DNA of 64,000 nt from Pseudomonas sp. MPC6 (GTDB lineage: Bacteria; Pseudomonadota; Gammaproteobacteria; Pseudomonadales; Pseudomonadaceae): assembly GCF_006094435.1 (NCBI RefSeq), contig NZ_CP034783.1, forward strand, positions 2,755,001 through 2,819,000, in the 5' to 3' direction. The stretch's first letter is position 1. The number at the start of each line of letters is the position of its first letter. The notes under the pieces are model-generated. The model did no database searches, was not told where the DNA came from, and worked only from the letters and a program-made list of their open reading frames with translations. Positions 42,993 to 50,120 of the stretch are shown here, one piece after another. Made by a program: the position numbers and the translations under genes.

Positions 42993-43886
42993 TTACAGAA
43001 TCACCGGTCGGGCAATCTGCTCTTGCGCCATCCCGACGAACGCACTCATCGCCGAGGTAAGCATCGAGTCGTTCCTGCGAATGAACACCGTTGAAACCTT
43101 GGCAAACTCGGGGGGCAAGGTATGGCAGCGGATGCCGTGGCGCACACTGCAATTCTCGGCGATGGCCTTGGGCAGCAAGGTCACGCCCATACCCGCGGCA
43201 ACGCAAGACAGGATCCCGTCGAGCGTGCCCAGTTCCATGATCTGGTTCGGCACCAGCCCGACCTGGTAAAACCAGTTTTCCAGGGTCGAGCGATAGAAGC
43301 AGCCCGTGCGGAACACAAGCACGGTCTGCTGGGGCATTTTATCGATGAGCGCGGCCAGTGACTCGAAATGACTGCTGCTGACCAGCACCAGTTCTTCCTG
43401 GAACACCTCTTCCTGCGCCAGCGCCGAGTTCTGGTGGAACCCGCCAACGAAGGCGCCATCCAGTCGATGCGCTTCAATCGCCTTGATCAGCTCGACCGTG
43501 GTACCGGTGAGGAGCGACAGCTGCACGTCGGGGAATTTTTCGCGGTACTTGGTCAGGACCTGGGGCAAGCGAATGGCGGCGGTGGTTTCCATCGATCCCA
43601 GCCGCAGCAGGCCGGTCGGGCTGCCGGTGTCCATCAAGGCGCTGCGACTCTCTTCGGTGAGTTGCAGGATACGCCGCGCATAACCGAGGAAGGTTTCGCC
43701 CGCCGACGTCAGTACGACTCCGGATTTCTTGCGGATGAACAGCTCGCGATTGAGCTCGGCTTCCAGCTCCTTCACCCGCATGGTGACATTGGACTGCACG
43801 GTGTTCACGTTGACCGCGGCGGCGGTGAAGCTGCCAAGCTCGGCCACCGCGCAGAAAATCTTCAGCTGGCGCATTTCCATGATCAT
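42993..43886 (-). CDS. LysR family regulator divergent from the MOSC gene
   Basis: A 297-residue LysR protein: EMRQLKIFCAVAELGSFTAA and VNVNTVQSNVTMRVKELEAEL for the DNA-binding domain, then GLLRLGSMETTAAIRLPQ. ATG 43886 with AGGTG is preferred; GTG 43892 is possible. Both this gene and the LysR at 38139 have the same leader pattern (T-GATAGGTGA) before the start, so they look like paralogues arising from duplication. The upstream gap has CATCATTTTAC (43926-43936), identical to part of the shared 26-base element. Confidence 0.92.
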   Translation of the reverse strand: MIMEMRQLKIFCAVAELGSFTAAAVNVNTVQSNVTMRVKELEAELNRELFIRKKSGVVLTSAGETFLGYARRILQLTEESRSALMDTGSPTGLLRLGSMETTAAIRLPQVLTKYREKFPDVQLSLLTGTTVELIKAIEAHRLDGAFVGGFHQNSALAQEEVFQEELVLVSSSHFESLAALIDKMPQQTVLVFRTGCFYRSTLENWFYQVGLVPNQIMELGTLDGILSCVAAGMGVTLLPKAIAENCSVRHGIRCHTLPPEFAKVSTVFIRRNDSMLTSAMSAFVGMAQEQIARPVIL

Positions 43887-43994
43887 TGTCACCTATCATA
43901 AAAAGTGATGGATTGCATCACGAGCCATCATTTTACTGGCTTTGTCGGCGGTTAGTAAAGTGGACAAAACAGCACTGACAAGCGTGGCGGGACG

Positions 43995-44693
43995 ATGACA
44001 CCGACTTCACACATTGACCATGTCTTTGCCGGCGGACTGGGGGTGCTAAAACCCGAGGGGCAACGGACGGGCATCTTCAAACGGAAAATTTCAGGCCCTG
44101 CTCGAGTGGAGCTGAACGGGATTGTCGTTGACCAGCACGGCGATACCAGGGTTCACGGAGGTCCGGAAAAGGCGGTGCATCACTATGCGGCGCAGAACTA
44201 TGAGCGATTGGCCCAGGCGTTTGCGCACAGTGCCCCGGCGCTGATTCCCGGGAGTCTTGGTGAGAATATTTCAGCGTGCCAGCTTTCTGAGCAAAACGTG
44301 TATATCGGCGACGTGTTCCAGATGGGCAGTACAGTCCTGCAGGTCTCTCAGCCGCGCAGTCCATGCTGGAAAATCAATCATCGCTTCGATGCCGAGCACA
44401 TGTCGATGTACGTCGCCAAAGAGCGAATCACCGGTTGGTACTACCGGGTCATCCAGCCGGGATTCATCGAGGCGGGGGACAGGATAGAACTGCTGGATCG
44501 GCACACCGAGCGCTTTTCCATCGACGAGTTCTGGCAGGTGCAGCTGTCGCATCGGCCCTTGATCGACGACTTGCTGGCGCTGGCGGCAACCCATGGCCTG
44601 GCCGAGGACTGGAAGCAACGTTTATCCAAACGGGCGCAGTGGCTGCAAAAGTTGCTCAGAACCGAGACAACTGCACAGCCCCGAGCGAGCTAA
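43995..44693 (+). CDS. MOSC domain protein (YiiM-like)
   Basis: A 232-residue protein with a MOSC core (KRKISGPARVELNGIVVDQH, GDTRVHGGPEKAVHHYAAQN, GSLGENISACQL, QPRSPCWKINHRF) and a helical C-terminal extension as in YiiM. YiiM is known for resistance to N-hydroxylated bases using a molybdenum cofactor; the Cys in SPCWK is the expected cofactor thiol ligand. Beside nitronate monooxygenases this could detoxify N-oxidised by-products, which is inference. Confidence 0.88.
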   Translation: MTPTSHIDHVFAGGLGVLKPEGQRTGIFKRKISGPARVELNGIVVDQHGDTRVHGGPEKAVHHYAAQNYERLAQAFAHSAPALIPGSLGENISACQLSEQNVYIGDVFQMGSTVLQVSQPRSPCWKINHRFDAEHMSMYVAKERITGWYYRVIQPGFIEAGDRIELLDRHTERFSIDEFWQVQLSHRPLIDDLLALAATHGLAEDWKQRLSKRAQWLQKLLRTETTAQPRAS

Positions 44694-44773
44694 ACCAGGA
44701 CGATTCGGCTTGTCCGCATTGGCGGCCTGACAGCCGGCCTGGTCAGCCCCGGGATTTGTGTACACCCCGATTA

Positions 44774-44866
44774 CTTGTAGGAGCTGGCTTGCCAGCGAAG
44801 GCGGCGTCACAGGCAACAATGATAGTGAATGTGCCGGCCCCTTCGCTGGCAAGCCTGCTCCTACAA
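44774..44866. repeat. REP pair
   Basis: Opposed half-units CTTGTAGGAGCTGGCTTGCC and GGCAAGCCTGCTCCTACAAG with about 50 bases between. It sits between the MOSC gene and the promoter region of the mmsA-type gene. Confidence 0.88.
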
Positions 44867-45004
44867 GGGGTCTTTGCCGGACGCAGATTTGTGTGCGCCC
44901 CGATCACCTGTAGATACCGTCTCGATCCTCACTGAGCAAGCCTCATTACGGCCTCATCCGCCGTGCCTGTTGCGAAAGATATTTCATCATTTGTGATCCA
45001 TAAG

Positions 45005-45030
45005 ATCATTAATCATCATTTTACATGATC
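45005..45030. promoter_or_regulatory. 26-base shared element, copy 2 (before mmsA-type gene)
   Basis: Identical to the element at 39170-39195 at 25 of 26 positions (A in place of G at position 14). It is 98 bases upstream of the dehydrogenase ATG, close to the 113 bases of the other copy. An additional TCATCATTTGTGATCC lies just upstream. Confidence 0.65.
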
Positions 45031-45128
45031 CGGCGGCTGACCTACTTTGGCCCTGACAGGCACACCGCCTGCCGCTTTCCTGACAACAACAAGAGATGGT
45101 TCTTATCCACCACCAGGGGACACCCGCC

Positions 45129-46646
45129 ATGAGCAACCCGCCAGCAGCAATCGCCCACTACATTCACGGCCGCGCAACGCCAGGCACTTCAATCCGCACG
45201 CAGAACGTTACCAACCCCGCCACCGGTTCGGTCATTGGCCAGGTGACGCTCGCCAACGCCCATGACGTCGACGCGGCGGTGAAGTCGGCCGCGGCTGCTT
45301 TCCCGGCCTGGTCGGCGCTGCCGCCGCTGCGCCGCGCCCGCATCATGTTCAAGTTCCTGGCGTTGCTCAACGAGCACCGCGACACCCTGGCGCGGCTGAT
45401 CACAGCCGAGCACGGCAAAGTCTTCACCGATGCCCAGGGCGAAGTGACGCGGGGCATCGAGGTCGTCGAGTTCGCCTGCGGTATCCCGCAACTGCTCAAG
45501 GGCGACTACACCGAGCAGGTCTCCACCAATATCGATAACTGGACCATGCGCCAGCCGCTGGGTGTGGTGGCCGGCATCACGCCGTTCAACTTCCCGGTGA
45601 TGGTGCCGATGTGGATGTTCCCGGTGGCCATCGCCTGCGGCAACACCTTTGTGCTCAAGCCCAGCCCGATCGATCCTTCGCCCGCGCTGCTGATCGCCGA
45701 ATTGTTCAAGGAGGCCGGGCTGCCGGACGGCGTGTTCAACGTGGTACAGGGCGACAAGGAGGCGGTGGATGCGCTGCTGGATCACCCCGACGTCCAGGCC
45801 GTGAGCTTTGTCGGGTCGACACCGATCGCCAACCACATCTACGAGACGGGCGCCCGCCACGGCAAACGCGTGCAGGCATTGGGCGGGGCGAAGAACCACA
45901 TGGTGGTGATGCCCGACGCCGACATCGACCAGGTGGTCGACGCGCTGATCGGTGCGGCCTTCGGTTCCGCCGGCGAACGTTGCATGGCGATCTCGGTGGC
46001 GGTGTTCGTCGGGGATGTCGCCGATAAGGTGCTGCCGAAACTGGTGGCGCGCACCCGCACCCTCAAGGTGCTCGAGGGCATGAACCTGGCGGCCGAAATG
46101 GGCCCGATCGTCTCGCACGCGGCGCTGCAACGCATCACCGGCTACATCGAGCAAGGCATCAACGAAGGTGCCGAATTGCTGGTCGATGGGCGTGGCTTTG
46201 ACGGCCAGCAAGCCGGTGCCGATTGTGCGCAGGGTTTCTGGCTCGGCGGCACGGTGTTCGACCATGTCACCGCCGAAATGAAGATCTATAAAGAAGAGAT
46301 TTTTGGCCCGGTGCTGGCCTGCATGCGGGTGAAGGACTTTGCCGAGGCGGTCGATCTGGTCAACTCCCACGAGTTCGGCAATGGCACCGCTTGCTATACC
46401 CGCGACGGCCACATTGCGCGTGAATTCGCCAGCCGGATCCAGGTCGGCATGGTCGGCATCAACGTGCCGATCCCGGTACCCATGGCGTGGCACGGTTTCG
46501 GCGGCTGGAAACGCTCGCTGTTTGGTGACACCCACGCTTATGGCGAGGAGGGCGTGCGCTTCTACACCAGGCAGAAATCAGTCATGCAGCGCTGGCCGAA
46601 CAGCATTGCCAAAGGTGCTGAATTTGCCATGCCGACTGCCAAGTAG
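45129..46646 (+). CDS. mmsA: CoA-acylating (methyl)malonate-semialdehyde dehydrogenase
   Basis: A 505-residue ALDH of the MmsA/IolA class: [20 protein letters not shown], nucleophile Cys285 in [11 protein letters not shown], and Asn in [13 protein letters not shown] where ordinary ALDHs have the catalytic Glu, as usual for CoA-acylating members. It converts malonate semialdehyde to acetyl-CoA or methylmalonate semialdehyde to propionyl-CoA with NAD+ and CoA. The ATG at 45129 has AGGGGA upstream. A terminator-like hairpin follows at 46672, before the decarboxylase-like gene. Confidence 0.92.
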   Translation: MSNPPAAIAHYIHGRATPGTSIRTQNVTNPATGSVIGQVTLANAHDVDAAVKSAAAAFPAWSALPPLRRARIMFKFLALLNEHRDTLARLITAEHGKVFTDAQGEVTRGIEVVEFACGIPQLLKGDYTEQVSTNIDNWTMRQPLGVVAGITPFNFPVMVPMWMFPVAIACGNTFVLKPSPIDPSPALLIAELFKEAGLPDGVFNVVQGDKEAVDALLDHPDVQAVSFVGSTPIANHIYETGARHGKRVQALGGAKNHMVVMPDADIDQVVDALIGAAFGSAGERCMAISVAVFVGDVADKVLPKLVARTRTLKVLEGMNLAAEMGPIVSHAALQRITGYIEQGINEGAELLVDGRGFDGQQAGADCAQGFWLGGTVFDHVTAEMKIYKEEIFGPVLACMRVKDFAEAVDLVNSHEFGNGTACYTRDGHIAREFASRIQVGMVGINVPIPVPMAWHGFGGWKRSLFGDTHAYGEEGVRFYTRQKSVMQRWPNSIAKGAEFAMPTAK

Positions 46647-46671
46647 GCATTGCTCTTTATAGTTTCGGGTT

Positions 46672-46708
46672 GGATGGCGGGAGGCACGGGCTGCACGCCA
46701 TCCTTTTT
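46672..46708 (+). terminator. Intrinsic terminator after mmsA-type gene
   Basis: GGATGGCG, 16-base loop, CGCCATCC, then TTTTT. It lies 26 bases after the stop and before the Shine-Dalgarno of the next gene, so the downstream pair may be expressed at a lower level or from its own promoter. Confidence 0.6.
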
Positions 46709-46759
46709 CCCTGGGGGCGAATTTCTCGCTCCCGATTTTTTCCGCAAAGGTGAATCGCG

Positions 46760-47149
46760 ATGCCGCTGCTCAAGTTCGACATCATCCAGGGTCGCAATGA
46801 CGAACAACTCAAGGCGCTGCTGGATGTGGCCCATCAGGCCATGGTTCAGGCTTTCGAAGTGCCTGCCAGCGATCGCTACCAATGCGTCACGCAACATCGT
46901 CCAGGGGAATTGGTCCTGCAAGACACGGGACTGGGCTACACGCGCTCGGCCAATGTCGTCTTGCTGACGGTGATTTCCCGACCGCGTCCACAGCAACAGA
47001 AAACCACGTTCTACCGGTTGCTTGCCGAGAGGCTGCAAACCGACTGTGACCTGTCGCCCGACGACCTGATCGTTTCGCTGGTGGAGAACGCCGATGCGGA
47101 CTGGTCCTTCGGCCGTGGCAGGGCGCAATTCCTGACCGGGGAGCTTTAG
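46760..47149 (+). CDS. Malonate semialdehyde decarboxylase-like tautomerase-superfamily protein
   Basis: A 129-residue protein starting [12 protein letters not shown] with the tautomerase catalytic Pro1. Counting without Met, Asp37 (in ASDRY), Arg73 and Arg75 (in SRPRPQQQK) fall exactly where the malonate semialdehyde decarboxylase of Pseudomonas pavonaceae has its catalytic residues, and the end [20 protein letters not shown] also fits that enzyme. It would convert malonate semialdehyde to acetaldehyde and CO2. The ATG has AAAGGTGA upstream. It lies between mmsA-type and nitronate monooxygenase genes. Confidence 0.82.
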   Translation: MPLLKFDIIQGRNDEQLKALLDVAHQAMVQAFEVPASDRYQCVTQHRPGELVLQDTGLGYTRSANVVLLTVISRPRPQQQKTTFYRLLAERLQTDCDLSPDDLIVSLVENADADWSFGRGRAQFLTGEL

Positions 47150-47201
47150 GCCCCCGCAGCCTGCTCGCGATCAACCGCGCACATTTCCTACAGGTGGTGC
47201 C

Positions 47202-48257
47202 ATGTCCAATCCTCTGCTGTCCCTGTTGAACATCGAACTTGCGATCATTCAATCGCCCATGGTTGGCGTTTCCACCCCAAGACTGGCGGCTGCGGTGTCC
47301 AATGCCGGTGCGCTGGGTTCCATAGGCATCGGTGCGAGCAGCGTCGAACAGGCGCGGGCCATGCTGCGAGAGACGGCGGCGCTGACGGACAAGCCCTTCA
47401 ACGTCAATCTGTTTTGCCACCAGCCTGCGGTGCATGACGCTGTTCGGGCCTCTCAATGGCTGAACGACCTGACTCCTTTTTTTGCCGAGTTCGGCGCCGT
47501 TGCGCCTGCCTCGCTGCGTGAGATCTATACCTCATTCGTCGAAGACCCCGACATGCTGCAGATGCTGTTGGAAGAAAAACCGGCGGTGGTCAGCTTCCAT
47601 TTTGGCTTGCCCCCGCAACCGGCGATCGATGCCCTCAAGGCTGCTGGCATCCGCTTGTTGTGTTCGGTGACCAACCTGGCCGAAGCGCGGTTGGCCGAGC
47701 ACGCCGGGGTGCATGCCCTGGTGGCTCAAGGTTACGAAGCCGGCGGGCATCGCGGGGTCTTCGAGCCCGGGCAGGACACTGAAATGGGGACTTTCGCGCT
47801 GGTGCGTGTGTTGAGCGCTGAATGCCGCCTGCCGGTGATTGCGGCGGGGGGCATCATGGACGGCGCAGGCATCAAGGCCGTCCTGCAACTGGGGGCCAGT
47901 GCCGCACAGTTGGGTACAGCGTTTATCCTCTGCCCGGAATCTTCCGCCAACGGCGCTTATCGTGAGGCCCTCAAAGGTCCGCGAGCACAGCAGACCCAGG
48001 TCACCAGCGTAATTTCCGGCCGTCCCGCCCGGGGCATGGTCAATCGCAACTTCACGTGCCTGGAGGCGACTGGCACGCTGCCGGATTATCCGTTCACTTA
48101 TGACGCCAACAAGGCGCTCAACGTGGCAGCCGGCGTCCGCGGCAACACCGACTTTGCCGTGCAGTGGGCCGGGCAGGGGGCACCACTGGCCCGTGAAATG
48201 CCGGCTGCGGCATTGGTCAAACTGCTGGCCGCGGAAATGACAGTTGACTCGATATAA
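47202..48257 (+). CDS. Class I nitronate monooxygenase (propionate 3-nitronate type)
   Basis: A 351-residue FMN protein with the class I blocks: [20 protein letters not shown] (17-36), FNVNLFCH (66-73), [11 protein letters not shown] (175-185) with the proposed catalytic His183, and [17 protein letters not shown]. The characterised Pseudomonas aeruginosa member (PA4202) oxidises propionate 3-nitronate to malonate semialdehyde with nitrate and nitrite. The gene lies downstream of the decarboxylase-like and mmsA-type genes that would consume that product. The ATG at 47202 has AGGTGG upstream. Confidence 0.88.
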   Translation: MSNPLLSLLNIELAIIQSPMVGVSTPRLAAAVSNAGALGSIGIGASSVEQARAMLRETAALTDKPFNVNLFCHQPAVHDAVRASQWLNDLTPFFAEFGAVAPASLREIYTSFVEDPDMLQMLLEEKPAVVSFHFGLPPQPAIDALKAAGIRLLCSVTNLAEARLAEHAGVHALVAQGYEAGGHRGVFEPGQDTEMGTFALVRVLSAECRLPVIAAGGIMDGAGIKAVLQLGASAAQLGTAFILCPESSANGAYREALKGPRAQQTQVTSVISGRPARGMVNRNFTCLEATGTLPDYPFTYDANKALNVAAGVRGNTDFAVQWAGQGAPLAREMPAAALVKLLAAEMTVDSI

Positions 48258-48384
48258 GGGCTTTTCAGCTGCGGACTGCATGTACCGGCGGTCGGGTTGG
48301 CGGAATCTTCTGTGACAGCCGTACTCGACCGTTCGATCAGCAATGGCTTTTCAATGGCGGTGATTTCCGCCCGGGGCACTCGCA

Positions 48385-48594
48385 ATGATATCGGTCGAAG
48401 ACTTCAGGACCCAATCCCACGCACTACTGATCGAACTGGACGCCGCCACGATGGGCATGATGGTGCTGGTTTCCTCCAGATGCGTTTCAGGGCCGGCGTG
48501 GGACGATGCGACCAAGAGACATCACGATGCCTATGAGGTCTGGAATGCCTTTCTCAATGTGCCAGATTCAGCCCTGAACCCGGCTGCTCACTGA
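48385..48594 (+). CDS. Small conserved-looking protein (69 aa), function unknown
   Basis: A soluble protein starting MISVEDFRTQSHALLIELD and ending in WDDATKRHHDAYEVWNAFLN plus a short tail. The pattern (helix, variable centre, then D/E-ATKRHHDAYEVW) resembles small pseudomonad hypothetical proteins I have seen, so it is probably real. The Shine-Dalgarno is weak (GGGGCA). It lies between the nitronate monooxygenase and the convergent epoxide hydrolase. Confidence 0.5.
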   Translation: MISVEDFRTQSHALLIELDAATMGMMVLVSSRCVSGPAWDDATKRHHDAYEVWNAFLNVPDSALNPAAH

Positions 48595-48641
48595 CATCCA
48601 TCACCCCCAGACCAAGGACGATTTCCGGGCGACCTCGCGCT

Positions 48642-49913
48642 TCAGCGCAACGATCGGAACGCCGTGCGCAGTTCCTCGGTAAACAACTGCGGCTGTTCCC
48701 ATGCCGCGAAGTGGCCACCCTTTTTCGCCTGGTTAAAGTAGATCAGGTGGCCATAGGCGCGCCTGGCCCAGCTTTCCGGCGGGTAATAGACGTCATCCGG
48801 AAACACCGTGACGGCCACCGGCAGCGTGATCTCGCTGGTCTTCTGCGCGCTTGAAGACAGCGGGCTGCGACCCATGTTCTCCCAGTAGAGCCGCGCTGCC
48901 GAAGCGCCGCTGTTCGTCAGCCAGTACAACGTCATGTCATCCAGCACCTGATCCCTGGTCGGCGACTGCCGAGGGTCGGCGCCGTACGTCCATTTGGCAA
49001 AACCTGGATGCACCAGCATCAGCGCCGCGAGAAAGGCCGGCGAGTCCGTCGCGCCGTAGCCCATCATCTGCGGCCGCGCCGCCATCATCGTGCTGTAGGC
49101 CAGGTTGCCCTGTTTGACGAGAGTGGCGACGGCGTCGTAAGTCGCGCGCTCTTCCTCGGAGAATCCCGCCGGTGCCGGCCCGCCGACAGCCAGAGCCGCG
49201 CCCGCTTCCGGTGGAATCGTCGCCGGCAGATTGAGATGAATGCCGCGCAAACCCGCCGGTGCCTGGCGCGCCATCGCGCTGGTGATCGGGCCACCCCAGT
49301 CGCCACCCTGGGCCACGTAGTGGGTGTATCCCAGGCGCTGCATCAGCTGCGCCCAGATCCGCGCGATGTGGTCCGGGTCCCAACCGGTGCCACCCGGCTT
49401 GCCAGAGAAGCCGTAGCCCGGAATGGACGGAATCACCAGATCGAATGCATCGGCAGCATTGCCCCCATGTGTGGCTGGATCGGCCAGTGGGCCGACAACC
49501 TCGACGAACTCGAACACCGAGCCTGGCCAACCGTGGGTCATGATCATTGGCAGCGCGTTCGGACTGGGCGAGCGCACCCAGATGAAATGGATATCGACCC
49601 CGTCGAGGGTGGTCATGTACTGCGGCAACGCATTGAGCTGCGCCTCCGCCTTGCGCCAGTCGTAATCCGTGCCCCAGTAGCGAACCAGCGCCTGCAACTG
49701 CGCCAGCTGCGCCCCCTGTGAGCGATCGGCAACCGTCTCCTTGTCCGGCCAGCGGGTCGCCAGGAGGCGGGCGCGCAGATCGGTGAGGTCCTTGTCCGCA
49801 ATGGCGACGTGGAAAGGGCGGATGGCGTTGGCGTCCTCGGTGGGCGCGGCACTGGCGAGGGGCGAAATGGACAGCGAAAGAACAGCCAGAACGACCGCGA
49901 ACAGGTGCTTCAT
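48642..49913 (-). CDS. Exported epoxide hydrolase (alpha/beta-hydrolase with EHN domain)
   Basis: A 423-residue protein with a signal peptide (MKHLFAVVLAVLSLSISPLA), an N-terminal EHN domain (IRPFHVAIADKDLTDLRARL, TRWPDKE) and an epoxide-hydrolase core: oxyanion HGWPGSVFEF, nucleophile Asp in AQGGDWGGPI, ring-opening Tyr region, and His in KKGGHFAAWEQP. It resembles juvenile-hormone-type and Cif-like epoxide hydrolases. The ATG at 49913 has GAGGAAG upstream. Export to the periplasm or outside suggests action on foreign or host epoxides; substrate unknown. Confidence 0.88.
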   Translation of the reverse strand: MKHLFAVVLAVLSLSISPLASAAPTEDANAIRPFHVAIADKDLTDLRARLLATRWPDKETVADRSQGAQLAQLQALVRYWGTDYDWRKAEAQLNALPQYMTTLDGVDIHFIWVRSPSPNALPMIMTHGWPGSVFEFVEVVGPLADPATHGGNAADAFDLVIPSIPGYGFSGKPGGTGWDPDHIARIWAQLMQRLGYTHYVAQGGDWGGPITSAMARQAPAGLRGIHLNLPATIPPEAGAALAVGGPAPAGFSEEERATYDAVATLVKQGNLAYSTMMAARPQMMGYGATDSPAFLAALMLVHPGFAKWTYGADPRQSPTRDQVLDDMTLYWLTNSGASAARLYWENMGRSPLSSSAQKTSEITLPVAVTVFPDDVYYPPESWARRAYGHLIYFNQAKKGGHFAAWEQPQLFTEELRTAFRSLR

Positions 49914-50120
49914 CTTCACTTCCTCGGTTGAGGGGCGGATGGGTGATGCCGTGCTCATTTTAATGTAGACCAAGCGCCCCAAAACTCGGAAGCATCCTAC
50001 GCCCTTATCGGAAACGGCCTATTTCAACTCCAGACGCCATCGTGAAAGCTTGCGGGCGCTTGAACGAGAGTGGGCATAACGCCTCCTTGTCAGCCCCACA
50101 CAGACCAGGAAGGCCTGAAC

